Shown here: positions 51,413 through 59,831 of the stretch, one piece after another
How the letters are laid out: the number at the start of each line of letters is the position of its first letter
Position numbering within the stretch: position 1 is the stretch's first letter
Translations under genes and position numbers: made by a program
The notes under the pieces: model-generated
Database searches by the model: none
Told to the model about the DNA's origin: nothing
Seen by the model: the letters and a program-made list of their open reading frames with translations, nothing else
Assembly (NCBI GenBank): GCA_943788725.1
Contig: CALSRJ010000001.1
Location: forward strand, 742,861-806,860
Reading direction: 5' to 3'
Length of the DNA stretch: 64,000 bases
Source: an uncultured Flavobacteriales bacterium
Lineage (GTDB): Bacteria > Bacteroidota > Bacteroidia > Flavobacteriales_G > Salibacteraceae

Positions 51413-51619
51413 ATGAAAAAGATATTCATCAGCTTCTTCTTCCCTGCCTTTCTGTTGGCGTGTGGGGGCAATGAAGGATCCGAAGCTTCATCCGACGACA
51501 TTCCAGCTGAAATTGAAGCTACTGCAACAGAAATACAAACCGTCGAAGAAACCGAGACCATCGGATCTCAGGTGGACGAAGTCAATCAAGATGTTGATAG
51601 CATTCTAAATTCATTATAA
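51413..51619 (+). CDS. small lipoprotein of unknown function
   Basis: A 68-residue protein with a lipoprotein signal (lipobox L-L-A-C at about residue 16). The mature peptide is acidic, low-complexity and helical ('EIEATATEIQTVEETETIGSQVDEVNQDVDSILNSL'), suggesting a short coiled coil on the membrane surface. The track start is 21 bases upstream; the ATG at 51413 gives the signal. It lies two bases before the next gene and is probably co-translated with it. No family match. Confidence 0.68.
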   Translation: MKKIFISFFFPAFLLACGGNEGSEASSDDIPAEIEATATEIQTVEETETIGSQVDEVNQDVDSILNSL

Positions 51620-51621
51620 CT

Positions 51622-52215
51622 ATGAAAAAGCTAATCATGACTGCGATGATTGCGGTGCTTTCTATGGGATTATGCCTTGGCCAAGGCAAGAGCCAAGGAA
51701 AAGAAAAGCAACAGCAAAATAAAGATCGTACCGAAAATCAGCACAAAGAGAAAGGCAAAGAAGACATGCACAAAGCGGCCGAGCATGAAGACGAAGCCAA
51801 GAACATAGAAGACCATTCAGCCCATGACCAAGCGGGAGCTAAAGAAAACAAAGCCCAAGGCAATGCATATGGGAAGGATAAAGGGGAAATGACTGGTCGT
51901 GAATTTGGACAGCAACGTTCTAGCGATGCTCGTTCCAACGAGGCAGCAGCCCGAGAAGCTGATGAGAACTTGATAGAAGCAGAACAGAACCTTCACAAAG
52001 GCAGACAAAAAATCGAAGAAGCTCGTCAAAAAGTGGAGTCCAAAAAGCAAGAAGGTGAAATTTCAGATGAAGAATTCATCAAGGTGAGTAAGGCGCTTGA
52101 AGAAGCCCAAATAAAGCTCGAAAAAACCCAGGAAGACATCATGAAGAAGCGAGAAGAAATCGATCGCATGAGAATGCAAACTCAAGAAGAATCTCAAGGC
52201 TTCAGAGGGAAATAA
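51622..52215 (+). CDS. exported highly charged coiled-coil protein
   Basis: A 197-residue protein with a signal peptide (ends about 'GLCLGQ'). It then has a Lys/Glu/Gln-rich low-complexity region ('GKSQGKEKQQQNKDRTEN', 'HKAAEHEDEAKNIEDHSAHDQ') and a long C-terminal coiled coil ('NLIEAEQNLHKGRQKIEEARQKVESKKQ'). Probably an extended periplasmic or surface protein. The ATG follows the lipoprotein stop after two bases, and a terminator follows. The function is unknown; composition rules out reliable family assignment. Confidence 0.68.
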   Translation: MKKLIMTAMIAVLSMGLCLGQGKSQGKEKQQQNKDRTENQHKEKGKEDMHKAAEHEDEAKNIEDHSAHDQAGAKENKAQGNAYGKDKGEMTGREFGQQRSSDARSNEAAAREADENLIEAEQNLHKGRQKIEEARQKVESKKQEGEISDEEFIKVSKALEEAQIKLEKTQEDIMKKREEIDRMRMQTQEESQGFRGK

Positions 52216-52230
52216 TCCTCCTAATTGTTA

Positions 52231-52260
52231 TATAAGGCGCTCCTCGGGGCGCCTTTTTTA
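52231..52260. terminator. Rho-independent terminator between convergent genes
   Basis: AAGGCGC and GCGCCTTTTTT form a strong stem. The T-run overlaps the stop codon of the reverse-strand BNR/T9SS gene. Confidence 0.82.
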
Positions 52261-53688
52261 ATGCCTAATAAGACGAGTGCTTGATTCCCCGGCTATTTGC
52301 ACCGTCAGGATGTAGACCCCTGATGGAAGCGCTGAAATATCCAAAATCGGGGTGTTCGCATCTAGCTCACCCTCTAAAAATTTACGCCCCATGACATCAA
52401 GCAATGTGAAAGCAGTCGGCCCCAACAATCCCTCCACCCGTACGATTCCGTTACTAGGATTAGGAAACACGCGCATGCCAAGTTCTTCAGCAGCACTTCC
52501 AACGGACGCAGGTAATCCAAATTCCAATCGCTTGTAACGTATAGACGCATCGAAGATGTCGCGGTAGACCAGATCAAACCCTTGGTTCGAGTAAGCAATA
52601 TCTGGAGCGTTATAAATTCCTGAAGAATCTTTCACGAAGTCGATCGGCACCGTAAAACTATCGCCACCATCCAAAGACCACATGATCACACTGGTAGTGA
52701 TTGGACTTTCGATTTGCTCATAAACGATGGCAATGGTATCTCCAGACGCCGCTATGCGCGGTGTGAATTGAGAAAGATCAGAGCTCGATAGAAAGTCAGT
52801 AGCAACCTCATTCGTGGTTGGATCTAATACGCTCATCAGCACTTGAGGATGGCCAAAGCCAGAGGAGGACCAAACAGAATGCACCCCTTTTGATGTAAAA
52901 GCTGCGTCAGGCCCTGTTGAGGGGCAGCCAGCAATGTACCAATCACTCGGATCAATATCGAAAACGGTATCTGCATAATTGTCTTCATCCTTTATGTGAG
53001 CATACCAGATGTCGCGGATGTTGGCGTCGTTGTTTCGAAAGAATGCCATGGTAGCATCTTGTCCTGCAAGTAAATGCGCCGGACAACAATCACATACTTC
53101 ATGGGGTGCGTCCTCTGAAAACGACACAAGTTCGGAGAATGAGCTGCCGCCATCCGTTGAGCGGGCCACTACATATTGAGGATCCGCATAATTGCTGTCA
53201 TAAGCCATCAACATAATCGCCGGATTTCCCTGCTCATCCAACGCCACCGTAGGCAAAAAAGGGATGATGGAGTCCGGAAGCGCCAACTGTTGCGGCGTTG
53301 TCCAACTCGTACCGCGATCATCAGACAAGGTCCAGTAGACTTTCGCTTGCAGATAAGGGGTGGTCATGAACGTAACAAACAGTCGATCCCCTTCTGCTGC
53401 GATATCTGCTCCACCATAACTGGCCGCAAAAACACTTCCGATCGATTGATTCAATTTGAACGGTTGTCCAAACGCACTGTCGCCATCCTTCTGTGAAAAG
53501 TAGAGGTTACCGTTAGGTTTGGACCAAATCACACCTACGCCTTGATGGAAGGAAACCACATGGGGGCGAATGTTTCCATACTCAGAGGCATCGACAACCA
53601 CCTCGCTCTCAGTAAAGTAGTGATCTGTTTGTGCTAGGACAGGCAACGCACAAAGGGTCAAACAAGCAATCAAAAGGGAATATTTCAT
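52258..53688 (-). CDS. BNR-repeat (sialidase-like) secreted protein with T9SS sorting domain
   Basis: A 476-residue exported protein (signal to 'PVLAQ'). BNR/Asp-box motifs occur at 'SDDRGTSWTTP', 'STDGGSSFSE' and 'SLDGGDSFTVP', typical of six-bladed sialidase-like propellers. Residues about 195-205 carry a conserved 'HEVCDCCPAHL' cysteine cluster. The C-terminus is a T9SS domain ('MRVFPNPSNGIVRVEG', 'GVYILTVQIAGESSTRLIRH'). The catalytic residues of true sialidases were not identified, so binding or a related hydrolase role is possible. It is divergent from the haem lipoprotein gene. Confidence 0.84.
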   Translation of the reverse strand: MKYSLLIACLTLCALPVLAQTDHYFTESEVVVDASEYGNIRPHVVSFHQGVGVIWSKPNGNLYFSQKDGDSAFGQPFKLNQSIGSVFAASYGGADIAAEGDRLFVTFMTTPYLQAKVYWTLSDDRGTSWTTPQQLALPDSIIPFLPTVALDEQGNPAIMLMAYDSNYADPQYVVARSTDGGSSFSELVSFSEDAPHEVCDCCPAHLLAGQDATMAFFRNNDANIRDIWYAHIKDEDNYADTVFDIDPSDWYIAGCPSTGPDAAFTSKGVHSVWSSSGFGHPQVLMSVLDPTTNEVATDFLSSSDLSQFTPRIAASGDTIAIVYEQIESPITTSVIMWSLDGGDSFTVPIDFVKDSSGIYNAPDIAYSNQGFDLVYRDIFDASIRYKRLEFGLPASVGSAAEELGMRVFPNPSNGIVRVEGLLGPTAFTLLDVMGRKFLEGELDANTPILDISALPSGVYILTVQIAGESSTRLIRH

Positions 53689-53739
53689 ACGAAGCTCAAA
53701 TCAGAATTGATGGCAAAAGATAATACTGATATTTGGACC

Positions 53740-54192
53740 ATGAAAGGACTAAAGTGGTCGATACTCGTTGCCAGCTGCTTTTTTTTCGCCTGCAGCCAGC
53801 CAGCGAGCGAATCGAAGGAAGAGCAGTTGCCTACAGACAGCATGACGGTAGTCAATGGCGTAGAGCGCACAGAACTAGCGCTGCTCATGCGCAAGATGTA
53901 CGATGAAATGGCCTTGGTCAAGGATTCCATCAAGGAGGGCTTCACTGTAAAAACCAATTTCCTAAACGAGTTTAAACGGATTCAAACGGCGCACGCCACG
54001 GAACCCGAAAAGATCGATGCTACGTACAAAGCAATGGCCGATGCCTTCTTGATCAATTACGAGCTTTTCGAGTCTTCTCAAGGTGAACAGGCAAAAGCCT
54101 TCAACAGCATGCTTCAAAATTGTCTGGTGTGCCACGAAAACAAATGTCCTGGCCCAGTCAAAGCGATCAAAAAACTTCGCATCAAACCCTAA
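53740..54192 (+). CDS. lipoprotein with C-terminal CxxCH haem-binding motif (cytochrome c'-like)
   Basis: A 150-residue lipoprotein (lipobox F-F-A-C, about residue 18). The body is helical ('ELALLMRKMYDEMALVKDSIKEG', 'KIDATYKAMADAFLINYELFES') and ends 'MLQNCLVCHENKCPGPVKAIKKLRI', where C-L-V-C-H is a c-type haem attachment site close to the C-terminus, as in class II cytochromes c (cytochrome c'). It would be tethered in the periplasm and carry one covalent haem. The start at 53740 is chosen for the signal peptide. The next lipoprotein gene follows after seven bases. Confidence 0.78.
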   Translation: MKGLKWSILVASCFFFACSQPASESKEEQLPTDSMTVVNGVERTELALLMRKMYDEMALVKDSIKEGFTVKTNFLNEFKRIQTAHATEPEKIDATYKAMADAFLINYELFESSQGEQAKAFNSMLQNCLVCHENKCPGPVKAIKKLRIKP

Positions 54193-54199
54193 TCAAGGC

Positions 54200-55003
54200 A
54201 TGAGACTTCTTTTCTTCTTGGCTGCACTTACAATCACCTTGGCGGGATGCAGCGCAGCCAACAAAACCATCTTGCTGACCTCCGAAGTTTCAAAGTCGGA
54301 AGCAAAACGAGTAGAACGATTTTGGTTAGGCAAGCACGATCACCTGATTCAATTGAGTTACGTGGGCGACTATCGGTTAAAAGACCATAGCAGCTCTGAG
54401 CAACACCTATACGAACTCCCGCTCTTTCAAGCTGCTCAATCGAATCAAGGTTTTCGTCCAGATCAATTGCACGTCGAGAATTTAGCATTCCAAACTCCAA
54501 AAGGCCAAATAGTGCCAAACCCACCTTTGTCAGATGATTGGAGGTCGATCTTGTTCGGTAAAGAGCAACCGGTTGCCTTAACTGGCACCGGAGGGGACAC
54601 CCTATTTCAAACAGCTCTCTACCTTCCCCAAACCCTTGAGGTATCCATCGTCAATGACCATCAGTCGACGTTCAGCTATACCTGGACTCCAGACAGCGGC
54701 AATGCCTCAGGTATTCACATGCAATTCACAGCACTCAGAGGACCTCAGACGGGACATGGCGGAAACCTTAAGAGTTTCAATTGGACCTTTGTAGCCAATG
54801 ACGCCGATGGAAAGGCAATCATCCCCTACAGCGAGCTGCCAGAATGGGTATGGGAGGATCCTGAACACACCTCATTCAGCCTGACCGTTTACAGGCGAAA
54901 TACGGTGAGAAATAAGATGTCAAAAGGCAGCGGCAGGGCTCGGGTGGTCTGCACCCAAGGTGTGCAATACGAGATCTTTTCGACACATAAACCTCAAGGC
55001 TAA
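54200..55003 (+). CDS. lipoprotein of unknown function
   Basis: A 267-residue protein with a lipoprotein signal (lipobox L-A-G-C, about residue 17). The body looks like a beta-rich extracellular domain ('FSYTWTPDSGNASGIHMQFTALRGPQTGHGGNLKSFNWTFVAND', 'TSFSLTVYRRNTVRNKMSKGSGRARVVCTQGVQYEIFSTH'). No family recognised. It begins seven bases after the haem lipoprotein and probably shares its transcript. The track's upstream start overlaps that gene and is not used. Confidence 0.72.
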   Translation: MRLLFFLAALTITLAGCSAANKTILLTSEVSKSEAKRVERFWLGKHDHLIQLSYVGDYRLKDHSSSEQHLYELPLFQAAQSNQGFRPDQLHVENLAFQTPKGQIVPNPPLSDDWRSILFGKEQPVALTGTGGDTLFQTALYLPQTLEVSIVNDHQSTFSYTWTPDSGNASGIHMQFTALRGPQTGHGGNLKSFNWTFVANDADGKAIIPYSELPEWVWEDPEHTSFSLTVYRRNTVRNKMSKGSGRARVVCTQGVQYEIFSTHKPQG

Positions 55004-55021
55004 ATCTTGAATCGGATTGGG

Positions 55022-57766
55022 TTATCTGATCACCAACGGCTCAACCACCCAATGAAATCCTTGCTTAACTTCAAGGTAGTACGTCCCTGATCGAAGCCCG
55101 TTCAAATCCAACTTTGGCTCAGCCTTATCCGATAGTAGGTTGAGGGTGAAATGTTTGACTTCCCTGCCAACTTGATCGTAGACAATCGCATTCGCCTCGC
55201 CCGCTTCATAACCCTGAAGTTGCAGTGTCACAGAACCGCTGCTCGGATTAGGGAAGATTGACATGCTCTCTTTCGCCGTCATTTCAGATACACCTTCAGG
55301 TGTAGGAGGAGTGGTCGTATCGATCAAGGAAACATGACCTGCATACATTCCCTTCCCATGGGTTCCTGCTACCAACCAACCGTCAGACCCACGGTACTTG
55401 AGCATATCAACCACCGCATTTCCAATGGTTTGAGAACCCTGCATCACCCATTCAGTGTTCTCTCCATCAAGTTTCGCAGTTGAAAATACACCCACACTGG
55501 TGCTGATGAAATAAACGTCGCTATTAGCACCGGTCGGAACGAACGTTGCCCAGCGGATAGACGGACCATTGCCAATAAACCAGAGGCTCTCAGGAACTCC
55601 TGGGTCAGGCTCGCCCGCCAAGTTTCCTTCAATATCAACCCAATCCGCACCGCCGTCTTCGGTGTACCAGATGCTGCGACAGTTGTAATTACTAAACACT
55701 ACAATGGCCTTCATCGGGTCAAAGGGATGCACCGCGATGCATGCGGTATAACCGCCGTTAGAAATGCTGTCGCTAAGTGGAATGACCTGGGCAGTTTGAT
55801 TCACATGCGCACTGTCTAAACGGAAAACTTTACCGCTTGAAGTTCCTATATACACGATGCCTGCGTCGCTTGGACTGGATGAGATTGCCGTGATGCCATT
55901 GTCCAGAGAAGCAATCAACTTCCAATCGCTGAAAAGGGTTGCGCTATCGGTCTCGGTGATCTTCGTGTTTCTCCAAACGTTATACCCGTTGGGCAAGTAC
56001 ATGATGTCGTTGTCTGCTCGATCCAGGGTAAAAGGATGCACGAATAAAAACCCTCCATTCACCTGCTTAGGCATGATGTTGTACGCGCCACTTTTCTGTC
56101 CATTTGAAGCTATTTGACATCGTTCAATGTTGGCGTACTGGGTACTGATGTAGTAATGACCGCCGCCGTCCTCTACCTCGCAATAGGCGCCGTCACCTCC
56201 GCGCACGTGAGACCACAAATGCTCGTCGTCAGCCACATTGGTCCAATGGGTTCCGCGGTCCTGCGTGCCGCCAATTGCGACCTCGCTTCCCATGGTGCCT
56301 TCGTCAATGGCAAAACCGTAGAATTGGGTAACGTTGTAACCGTTCAAGAGTCCTTCCCATTGCATCGTATCCAACATGCAATTCTGTGCTACATGAACTC
56401 CGGCGTCTGTCGTACTGATCAATACATCCGGGTCATCTGGACGAAATGCCAAGTTCTGTTGATCTGGATAGTGCTTTCCACCCCCATTGAAGTAATTATA
56501 AACGGAATCTCCATCGATAGAATACCCCCCGATCTGGTTTACTTGAAAGGTGTCAGCAAATGCATTGTTTGAGCGATAAAGGTTGTTGTTCCCCAAAAAG
56601 AGCACGTCTTCGTCATCTGGCTTGACGCCCAAGACCATATTGTATCCCCATTGCATGCTGAAACTCGAACTAGCGAGTCCCGATGTACGATTCTGCCAAT
56701 CACCACCGTTTCCAGTGCCATCGCCGCTGATGTACTCATATCGCCAAAGGATGGCACCGTTAACACCAGCGCTTGGTGCATAGCTATAGAAGAACACGAC
56801 GTCCTCATTGGATGGAGCGACCGCTATGACGGTTCGATCATGACTCCCTGCTAATGCGTTTGGATTGATTTTCACCCAATCAAACCCGTCGGTAGATCTC
56901 CAGAATCCTCTGTTGGCGGAAGCATCACTTGAAATCGAAGCGTAGAATACACCCTCAGAAGTTGACGTTACGCGAGAAAAATCACAGGAAGCGCCAGACT
57001 TGAGTACGTATTTCCAAGTCTCCCCACCATCATTGCTTCGGGCGATGCCCTTCTTCATTGCCGCAAACACTATGTCGCTATCATTGCGGGTCGGATCCAT
57101 GCACATGTTATGCACCACTTCCCAATCGGAAGACTTGTGCTGAAGCGATGCTGTGCTTTGCAGGTGATTCCAGGTTACCCCATTGTCAACGGACTTCCAG
57201 ATACCACTCCCTTTGTAGATTGCGCTAAAGCTTTTGGACGCTGAATTACCAATGGTCTCACCAGAACCGTAATACCAAATTTCATTCTTCCCATCACGAG
57301 GATCTTGAATGATGTAAGAAGTAGCTGGATGGTCCATACTTTTTGTAACGCTTGTCCAGGATTGCCCCGCGTCAGTCGTTCTCCAAATTCCACCTGTTAC
57401 ACCTCCTACGATGTAGGTATCTGGATTTACACGATCGATTGCGATGGCGCGTGTTCTCCCACCAACATTGTACGGTCCAATGCTCTTGAAGTCTACCGCG
57501 ATCGAATCACGCATCACATCCGCCCTAGGAAGACGACTCGCGTAGACCATTTCACGCATTCGAATATTCTCTGGGATTTCACCTGTTCGCGGATCGACCA
57601 ATCGGTTGTACAAGTACTCCCACCGCCCTTCGTTGGCTACTGACTCTTGTAACATCTGATCCATGTGTACGGATGGAGTAAGGTTAAAATTCAATGCTGT
57701 ACATACCGCTGCTGCAGCTAGCACAAGGCTGATCGCTGTCCACTTCCAAAGTCTTTTCGTCATCAT
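55022..57766 (-). CDS. sortilin/BNR-type beta-propeller secreted protein with T9SS sorting domain
   Basis: A 914-residue exported protein with an N-terminal signal segment. It carries repeated propeller blades with the S/T-x-D-x-G-x-x-W motif ('WRTTDAGQSWTSV', 'WKSVDNGVTWNHL', 'ARSNDGGETWKYV', 'WYTEDGGADWVDI'), as in sortilin/VPS10 and related glycosidase-like proteins. The T9SS domain is 'MSIFPNPSSGSVTLQLQG' to 'FHWVVEPLVIR'. No catalytic residues were identified. Its ATG overlaps the stop of the upstream lipoprotein gene by four bases (ATGA), so the two are translated together. It converges with the lipoprotein gene at 54200-55003. Confidence 0.83.
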   Translation of the reverse strand: MMTKRLWKWTAISLVLAAAAVCTALNFNLTPSVHMDQMLQESVANEGRWEYLYNRLVDPRTGEIPENIRMREMVYASRLPRADVMRDSIAVDFKSIGPYNVGGRTRAIAIDRVNPDTYIVGGVTGGIWRTTDAGQSWTSVTKSMDHPATSYIIQDPRDGKNEIWYYGSGETIGNSASKSFSAIYKGSGIWKSVDNGVTWNHLQSTASLQHKSSDWEVVHNMCMDPTRNDSDIVFAAMKKGIARSNDGGETWKYVLKSGASCDFSRVTSTSEGVFYASISSDASANRGFWRSTDGFDWVKINPNALAGSHDRTVIAVAPSNEDVVFFYSYAPSAGVNGAILWRYEYISGDGTGNGGDWQNRTSGLASSSFSMQWGYNMVLGVKPDDEDVLFLGNNNLYRSNNAFADTFQVNQIGGYSIDGDSVYNYFNGGGKHYPDQQNLAFRPDDPDVLISTTDAGVHVAQNCMLDTMQWEGLLNGYNVTQFYGFAIDEGTMGSEVAIGGTQDRGTHWTNVADDEHLWSHVRGGDGAYCEVEDGGGHYYISTQYANIERCQIASNGQKSGAYNIMPKQVNGGFLFVHPFTLDRADNDIMYLPNGYNVWRNTKITETDSATLFSDWKLIASLDNGITAISSSPSDAGIVYIGTSSGKVFRLDSAHVNQTAQVIPLSDSISNGGYTACIAVHPFDPMKAIVVFSNYNCRSIWYTEDGGADWVDIEGNLAGEPDPGVPESLWFIGNGPSIRWATFVPTGANSDVYFISTSVGVFSTAKLDGENTEWVMQGSQTIGNAVVDMLKYRGSDGWLVAGTHGKGMYAGHVSLIDTTTPPTPEGVSEMTAKESMSIFPNPSSGSVTLQLQGYEAGEANAIVYDQVGREVKHFTLNLLSDKAEPKLDLNGLRSGTYYLEVKQGFHWVVEPLVIR

Positions 57767-58260
57767 TTTAGTTTTTCATATTCACCCACCCGATATTGAT
57801 CCGGGTGATCTGAAGCGTAAGGTGTATTCAACGTTGCTTTAAAGAATTCTCCGGTAGTTAAACCATCGAAATGGGTATTCAGTTCAGGGAAAAGGTCTTT
57901 TGTTGGGTCGAGCGTGAAGTCAAAATGAACCTTGATCACGTCTCCGGCCTCAAACTGTCCATGAAAGTCGCTGCCGATTTGTGTGACCGCCATCAATTCA
58001 ATTTCCGCCTCACAAGGATGTGTATCACAAGGATGACCGTCCCCTTCAAAACGATCTGCATCCAACCATGTCTTCACAACCTTGCCAATCACGATGGTTC
58101 CTGTCGGTCCTTCGACCCCGCCCATCTCTTCTATCTCTGAACTTGGCTCAGGTGATGTTGTTCTCTCCTGCACTTGCTCCATACGGTCAACGCTGCGGCG
58201 ATGACAGGCGGAAAAAGAAAAGATGACCACGAAAAGGAAGAAGCAATTTGGCAGGTTCAC
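57763..58260 (-). CDS. lipoprotein coupled to the sortilin/T9SS gene
   Basis: A 165-residue lipoprotein (lipobox F-S-A-C, about residue 19) starting with GTG. The mature part has a low-complexity acidic linker ('TTSPEPSSEIEEMGG'), then a beta domain with 'GHPCDTHPCEAEIEL', a Cys/His-rich motif that could bind metal. 'FHGQFEAGDVIKVHFDFTLDPTKDL' resembles an OB- or sandwich-type fold. The GTG start is supported by the signal peptide and by an exact promoter box four bases upstream, implying a leaderless mRNA. It is translated together with the large T9SS protein. Confidence 0.74.
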   Translation of the reverse strand: MNLPNCFFLFVVIFSFSACHRRSVDRMEQVQERTTSPEPSSEIEEMGGVEGPTGTIVIGKVVKTWLDADRFEGDGHPCDTHPCEAEIELMAVTQIGSDFHGQFEAGDVIKVHFDFTLDPTKDLFPELNTHFDGLTTGEFFKATLNTPYASDHPDQYRVGEYEKLK

Positions 58261-58264
58261 TGCT

Positions 58265-58272
58265 CAAAAATA
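58265..58272 (-). promoter_or_regulatory. -7 promoter box for the lipoprotein/T9SS pair
   Basis: The reverse strand reads TATTTTTG (exact TAnnTTTG), ending four bases before the GTG start at 58260, so the mRNA would begin at or within a base or two of the start codon. Confidence 0.5.
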
Positions 58273-58462
58273 CATCCTAGAGCCAACATGAGGCGAGCAT
58301 TGAATGGCTCCCCTAAGAATTAACAGCTCCTTTGGCTTTCACTAAAGGACTGCTCTGCGTCTAGTATAAAATAAAATGGCGACTTCATCGTACTTTCAGC
58401 GTGTCCCTAATGGACAACCAATCAAAAAGCGAACCTGTAAGTCGCCTTCAAAACTACCAACC

Positions 58463-59104
58463 ATGAAGAATTTCACATTGCTCCTATTGTTGCTCGCTTT
58501 CGTTCTCAGTACTAGTGCACAAATTGAGGAGAGCCCCGTCTCTCCAGTCCCTCAAGCAGAGGAAGACCGATATAGAAACCTGGACAACTCTGTTGGTTTT
58601 GGGATTGTAGGAGGAGGTGAACTCATGGGGGGGATTTACCCAATGCCAGGGTTAGGCTACAAACGCTATATCAAGGAAGGGGCTTTCCGTGTCATGATCG
58701 GTGGTATTGTGAACACCAATACGCAAAACGGACAGTGGGGATCCTCCAACTACGACGAGACGGCATTCAGTGCACGCGTGGGGTACCAGTACCACGTAAT
58801 CGTTGGTCGCTTCATGCCGATAATAGGCGTGGATTTGGCAGGGGGTTACTACCAGATGAAGCAGATGGGCTTCAATCAAGAAAATGAAACGAGGAATACC
58901 ACTATCGGATTGAGCCCAAACGTAGGATTGGAGTTCTTCATCAACAATCGTCTTAGCTTCTTGATAGATACACGTTTCGACTTCTCCTTTCAAAATTATT
59001 ACCAGCGCACTGAATCACCGAATTTCTTTAATACGACCAAGTCGCAGGGAATGCAGACGCACATCTCCCCCATCAGTTCTTTCATGGCGATCTTTCATTT
59101 CTGA
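58463..59104 (+). CDS. exported outer-membrane beta-barrel protein
   Basis: A 213-residue protein with a signal peptide (MKNFTLLLLLLAFVLSTSAQ). After an acidic linker come strands 'VGFGIVGGGELMGGIYPMPGLGYKRYI', 'FRVMIGGIVNTN', 'YQYHVIVGRFMPIIGVDLAGGYYQM', 'LGLEFFINNRLSFLIDTRFDFSFQNYY'-type barrel elements and a terminal 'AIFHF' with C-terminal Phe. A small outer-membrane barrel of unknown function. The ATG at 58463 is used because it gives the signal; the track adds 29 codons upstream. Confidence 0.76.
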   Translation: MKNFTLLLLLLAFVLSTSAQIEESPVSPVPQAEEDRYRNLDNSVGFGIVGGGELMGGIYPMPGLGYKRYIKEGAFRVMIGGIVNTNTQNGQWGSSNYDETAFSARVGYQYHVIVGRFMPIIGVDLAGGYYQMKQMGFNQENETRNTTIGLSPNVGLEFFINNRLSFLIDTRFDFSFQNYYQRTESPNFFNTTKSQGMQTHISPISSFMAIFHF

Positions 59105-59195
59105 GGAAAGTATTGCCGATTCCTTTTAAATCTCTTGCTTCAGAGCCGCTAGGGAATTGATTTTTTCTATTTTGGAATGACCTAACGAAACCACC

Positions 59196-59732
59196 ATGTC
59201 AAAACGAAACGTCATTCTATACATCGCAGCATCGTTGGACGGATGCATCGCTGGTCCAGACGATGATCTCAGCTTTTTAGAAGCAATGCAACTCGAAGGC
59301 GAAGATTATGGATACCAAGCCTTTGTTGAAAGCATTGATACCGTCATTTTGGGCAGAAGGACCTTCATGTGGGTCAAGAATAAAACGGGGACCTTTCCTC
59401 ACCTCGACAAAGACACCTACGTTATTACCCGAAAACAGGGCGGAAGCGAAGATGGAGTTACCTACTGGCCCGGTTCAATCCGAAAGCTCGTTGATGAATT
59501 ACAGTCCAAACCCGGTGGCAACATATACTGTGATGGTGGAGCTGCGGTAGTGAATGAAATGTTGCGGACGGGATGCATCGACGAAATCATTCTCTCCGTC
59601 GTACCCGTTATATTGGGCGATGGAATCAGACTGTTCCATGAAGGCATTCCAGCATCTAGCCTAGTGTTGCTTTCATCGCAATCTTTCGCTTCAGGATTGG
59701 TTCAAATGCACTACCGCGTCCTCCGCCCTTGA
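59196..59732 (+). CDS. dihydrofolate reductase/RibD C-terminal-like reductase
   Basis: A 178-residue protein of the RibD_C/DHFR fold. 'RNVILYIAASLDGCIAGPDDDLSFLEAM' is the conserved first strand and loop, 'DTVILGRRTFMWVK' the nucleotide-binding segment, and 'GGNIYCDGGAAVVNEMLRTGCIDEIILSVVPVILGDGIRLF' the NADPH-binding glycine block. It probably reduces an unknown pteridine- or pyrimidine-like substrate; bona fide DHFR residues are not all present. Cytoplasmic. Confidence 0.86.
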   Translation: MSKRNVILYIAASLDGCIAGPDDDLSFLEAMQLEGEDYGYQAFVESIDTVILGRRTFMWVKNKTGTFPHLDKDTYVITRKQGGSEDGVTYWPGSIRKLVDELQSKPGGNIYCDGGAAVVNEMLRTGCIDEIILSVVPVILGDGIRLFHEGIPASSLVLLSSQSFASGLVQMHYRVLRP

Positions 59733-59831
59733 CGCTAGCGGCCTTGATTTAAAATACATGGTCGACACCCGAGCGGTCGCAACAATTTTCGATCATTCCT
59801 ATTCCTCACTTTCAATAAAAATCCTAACGAC

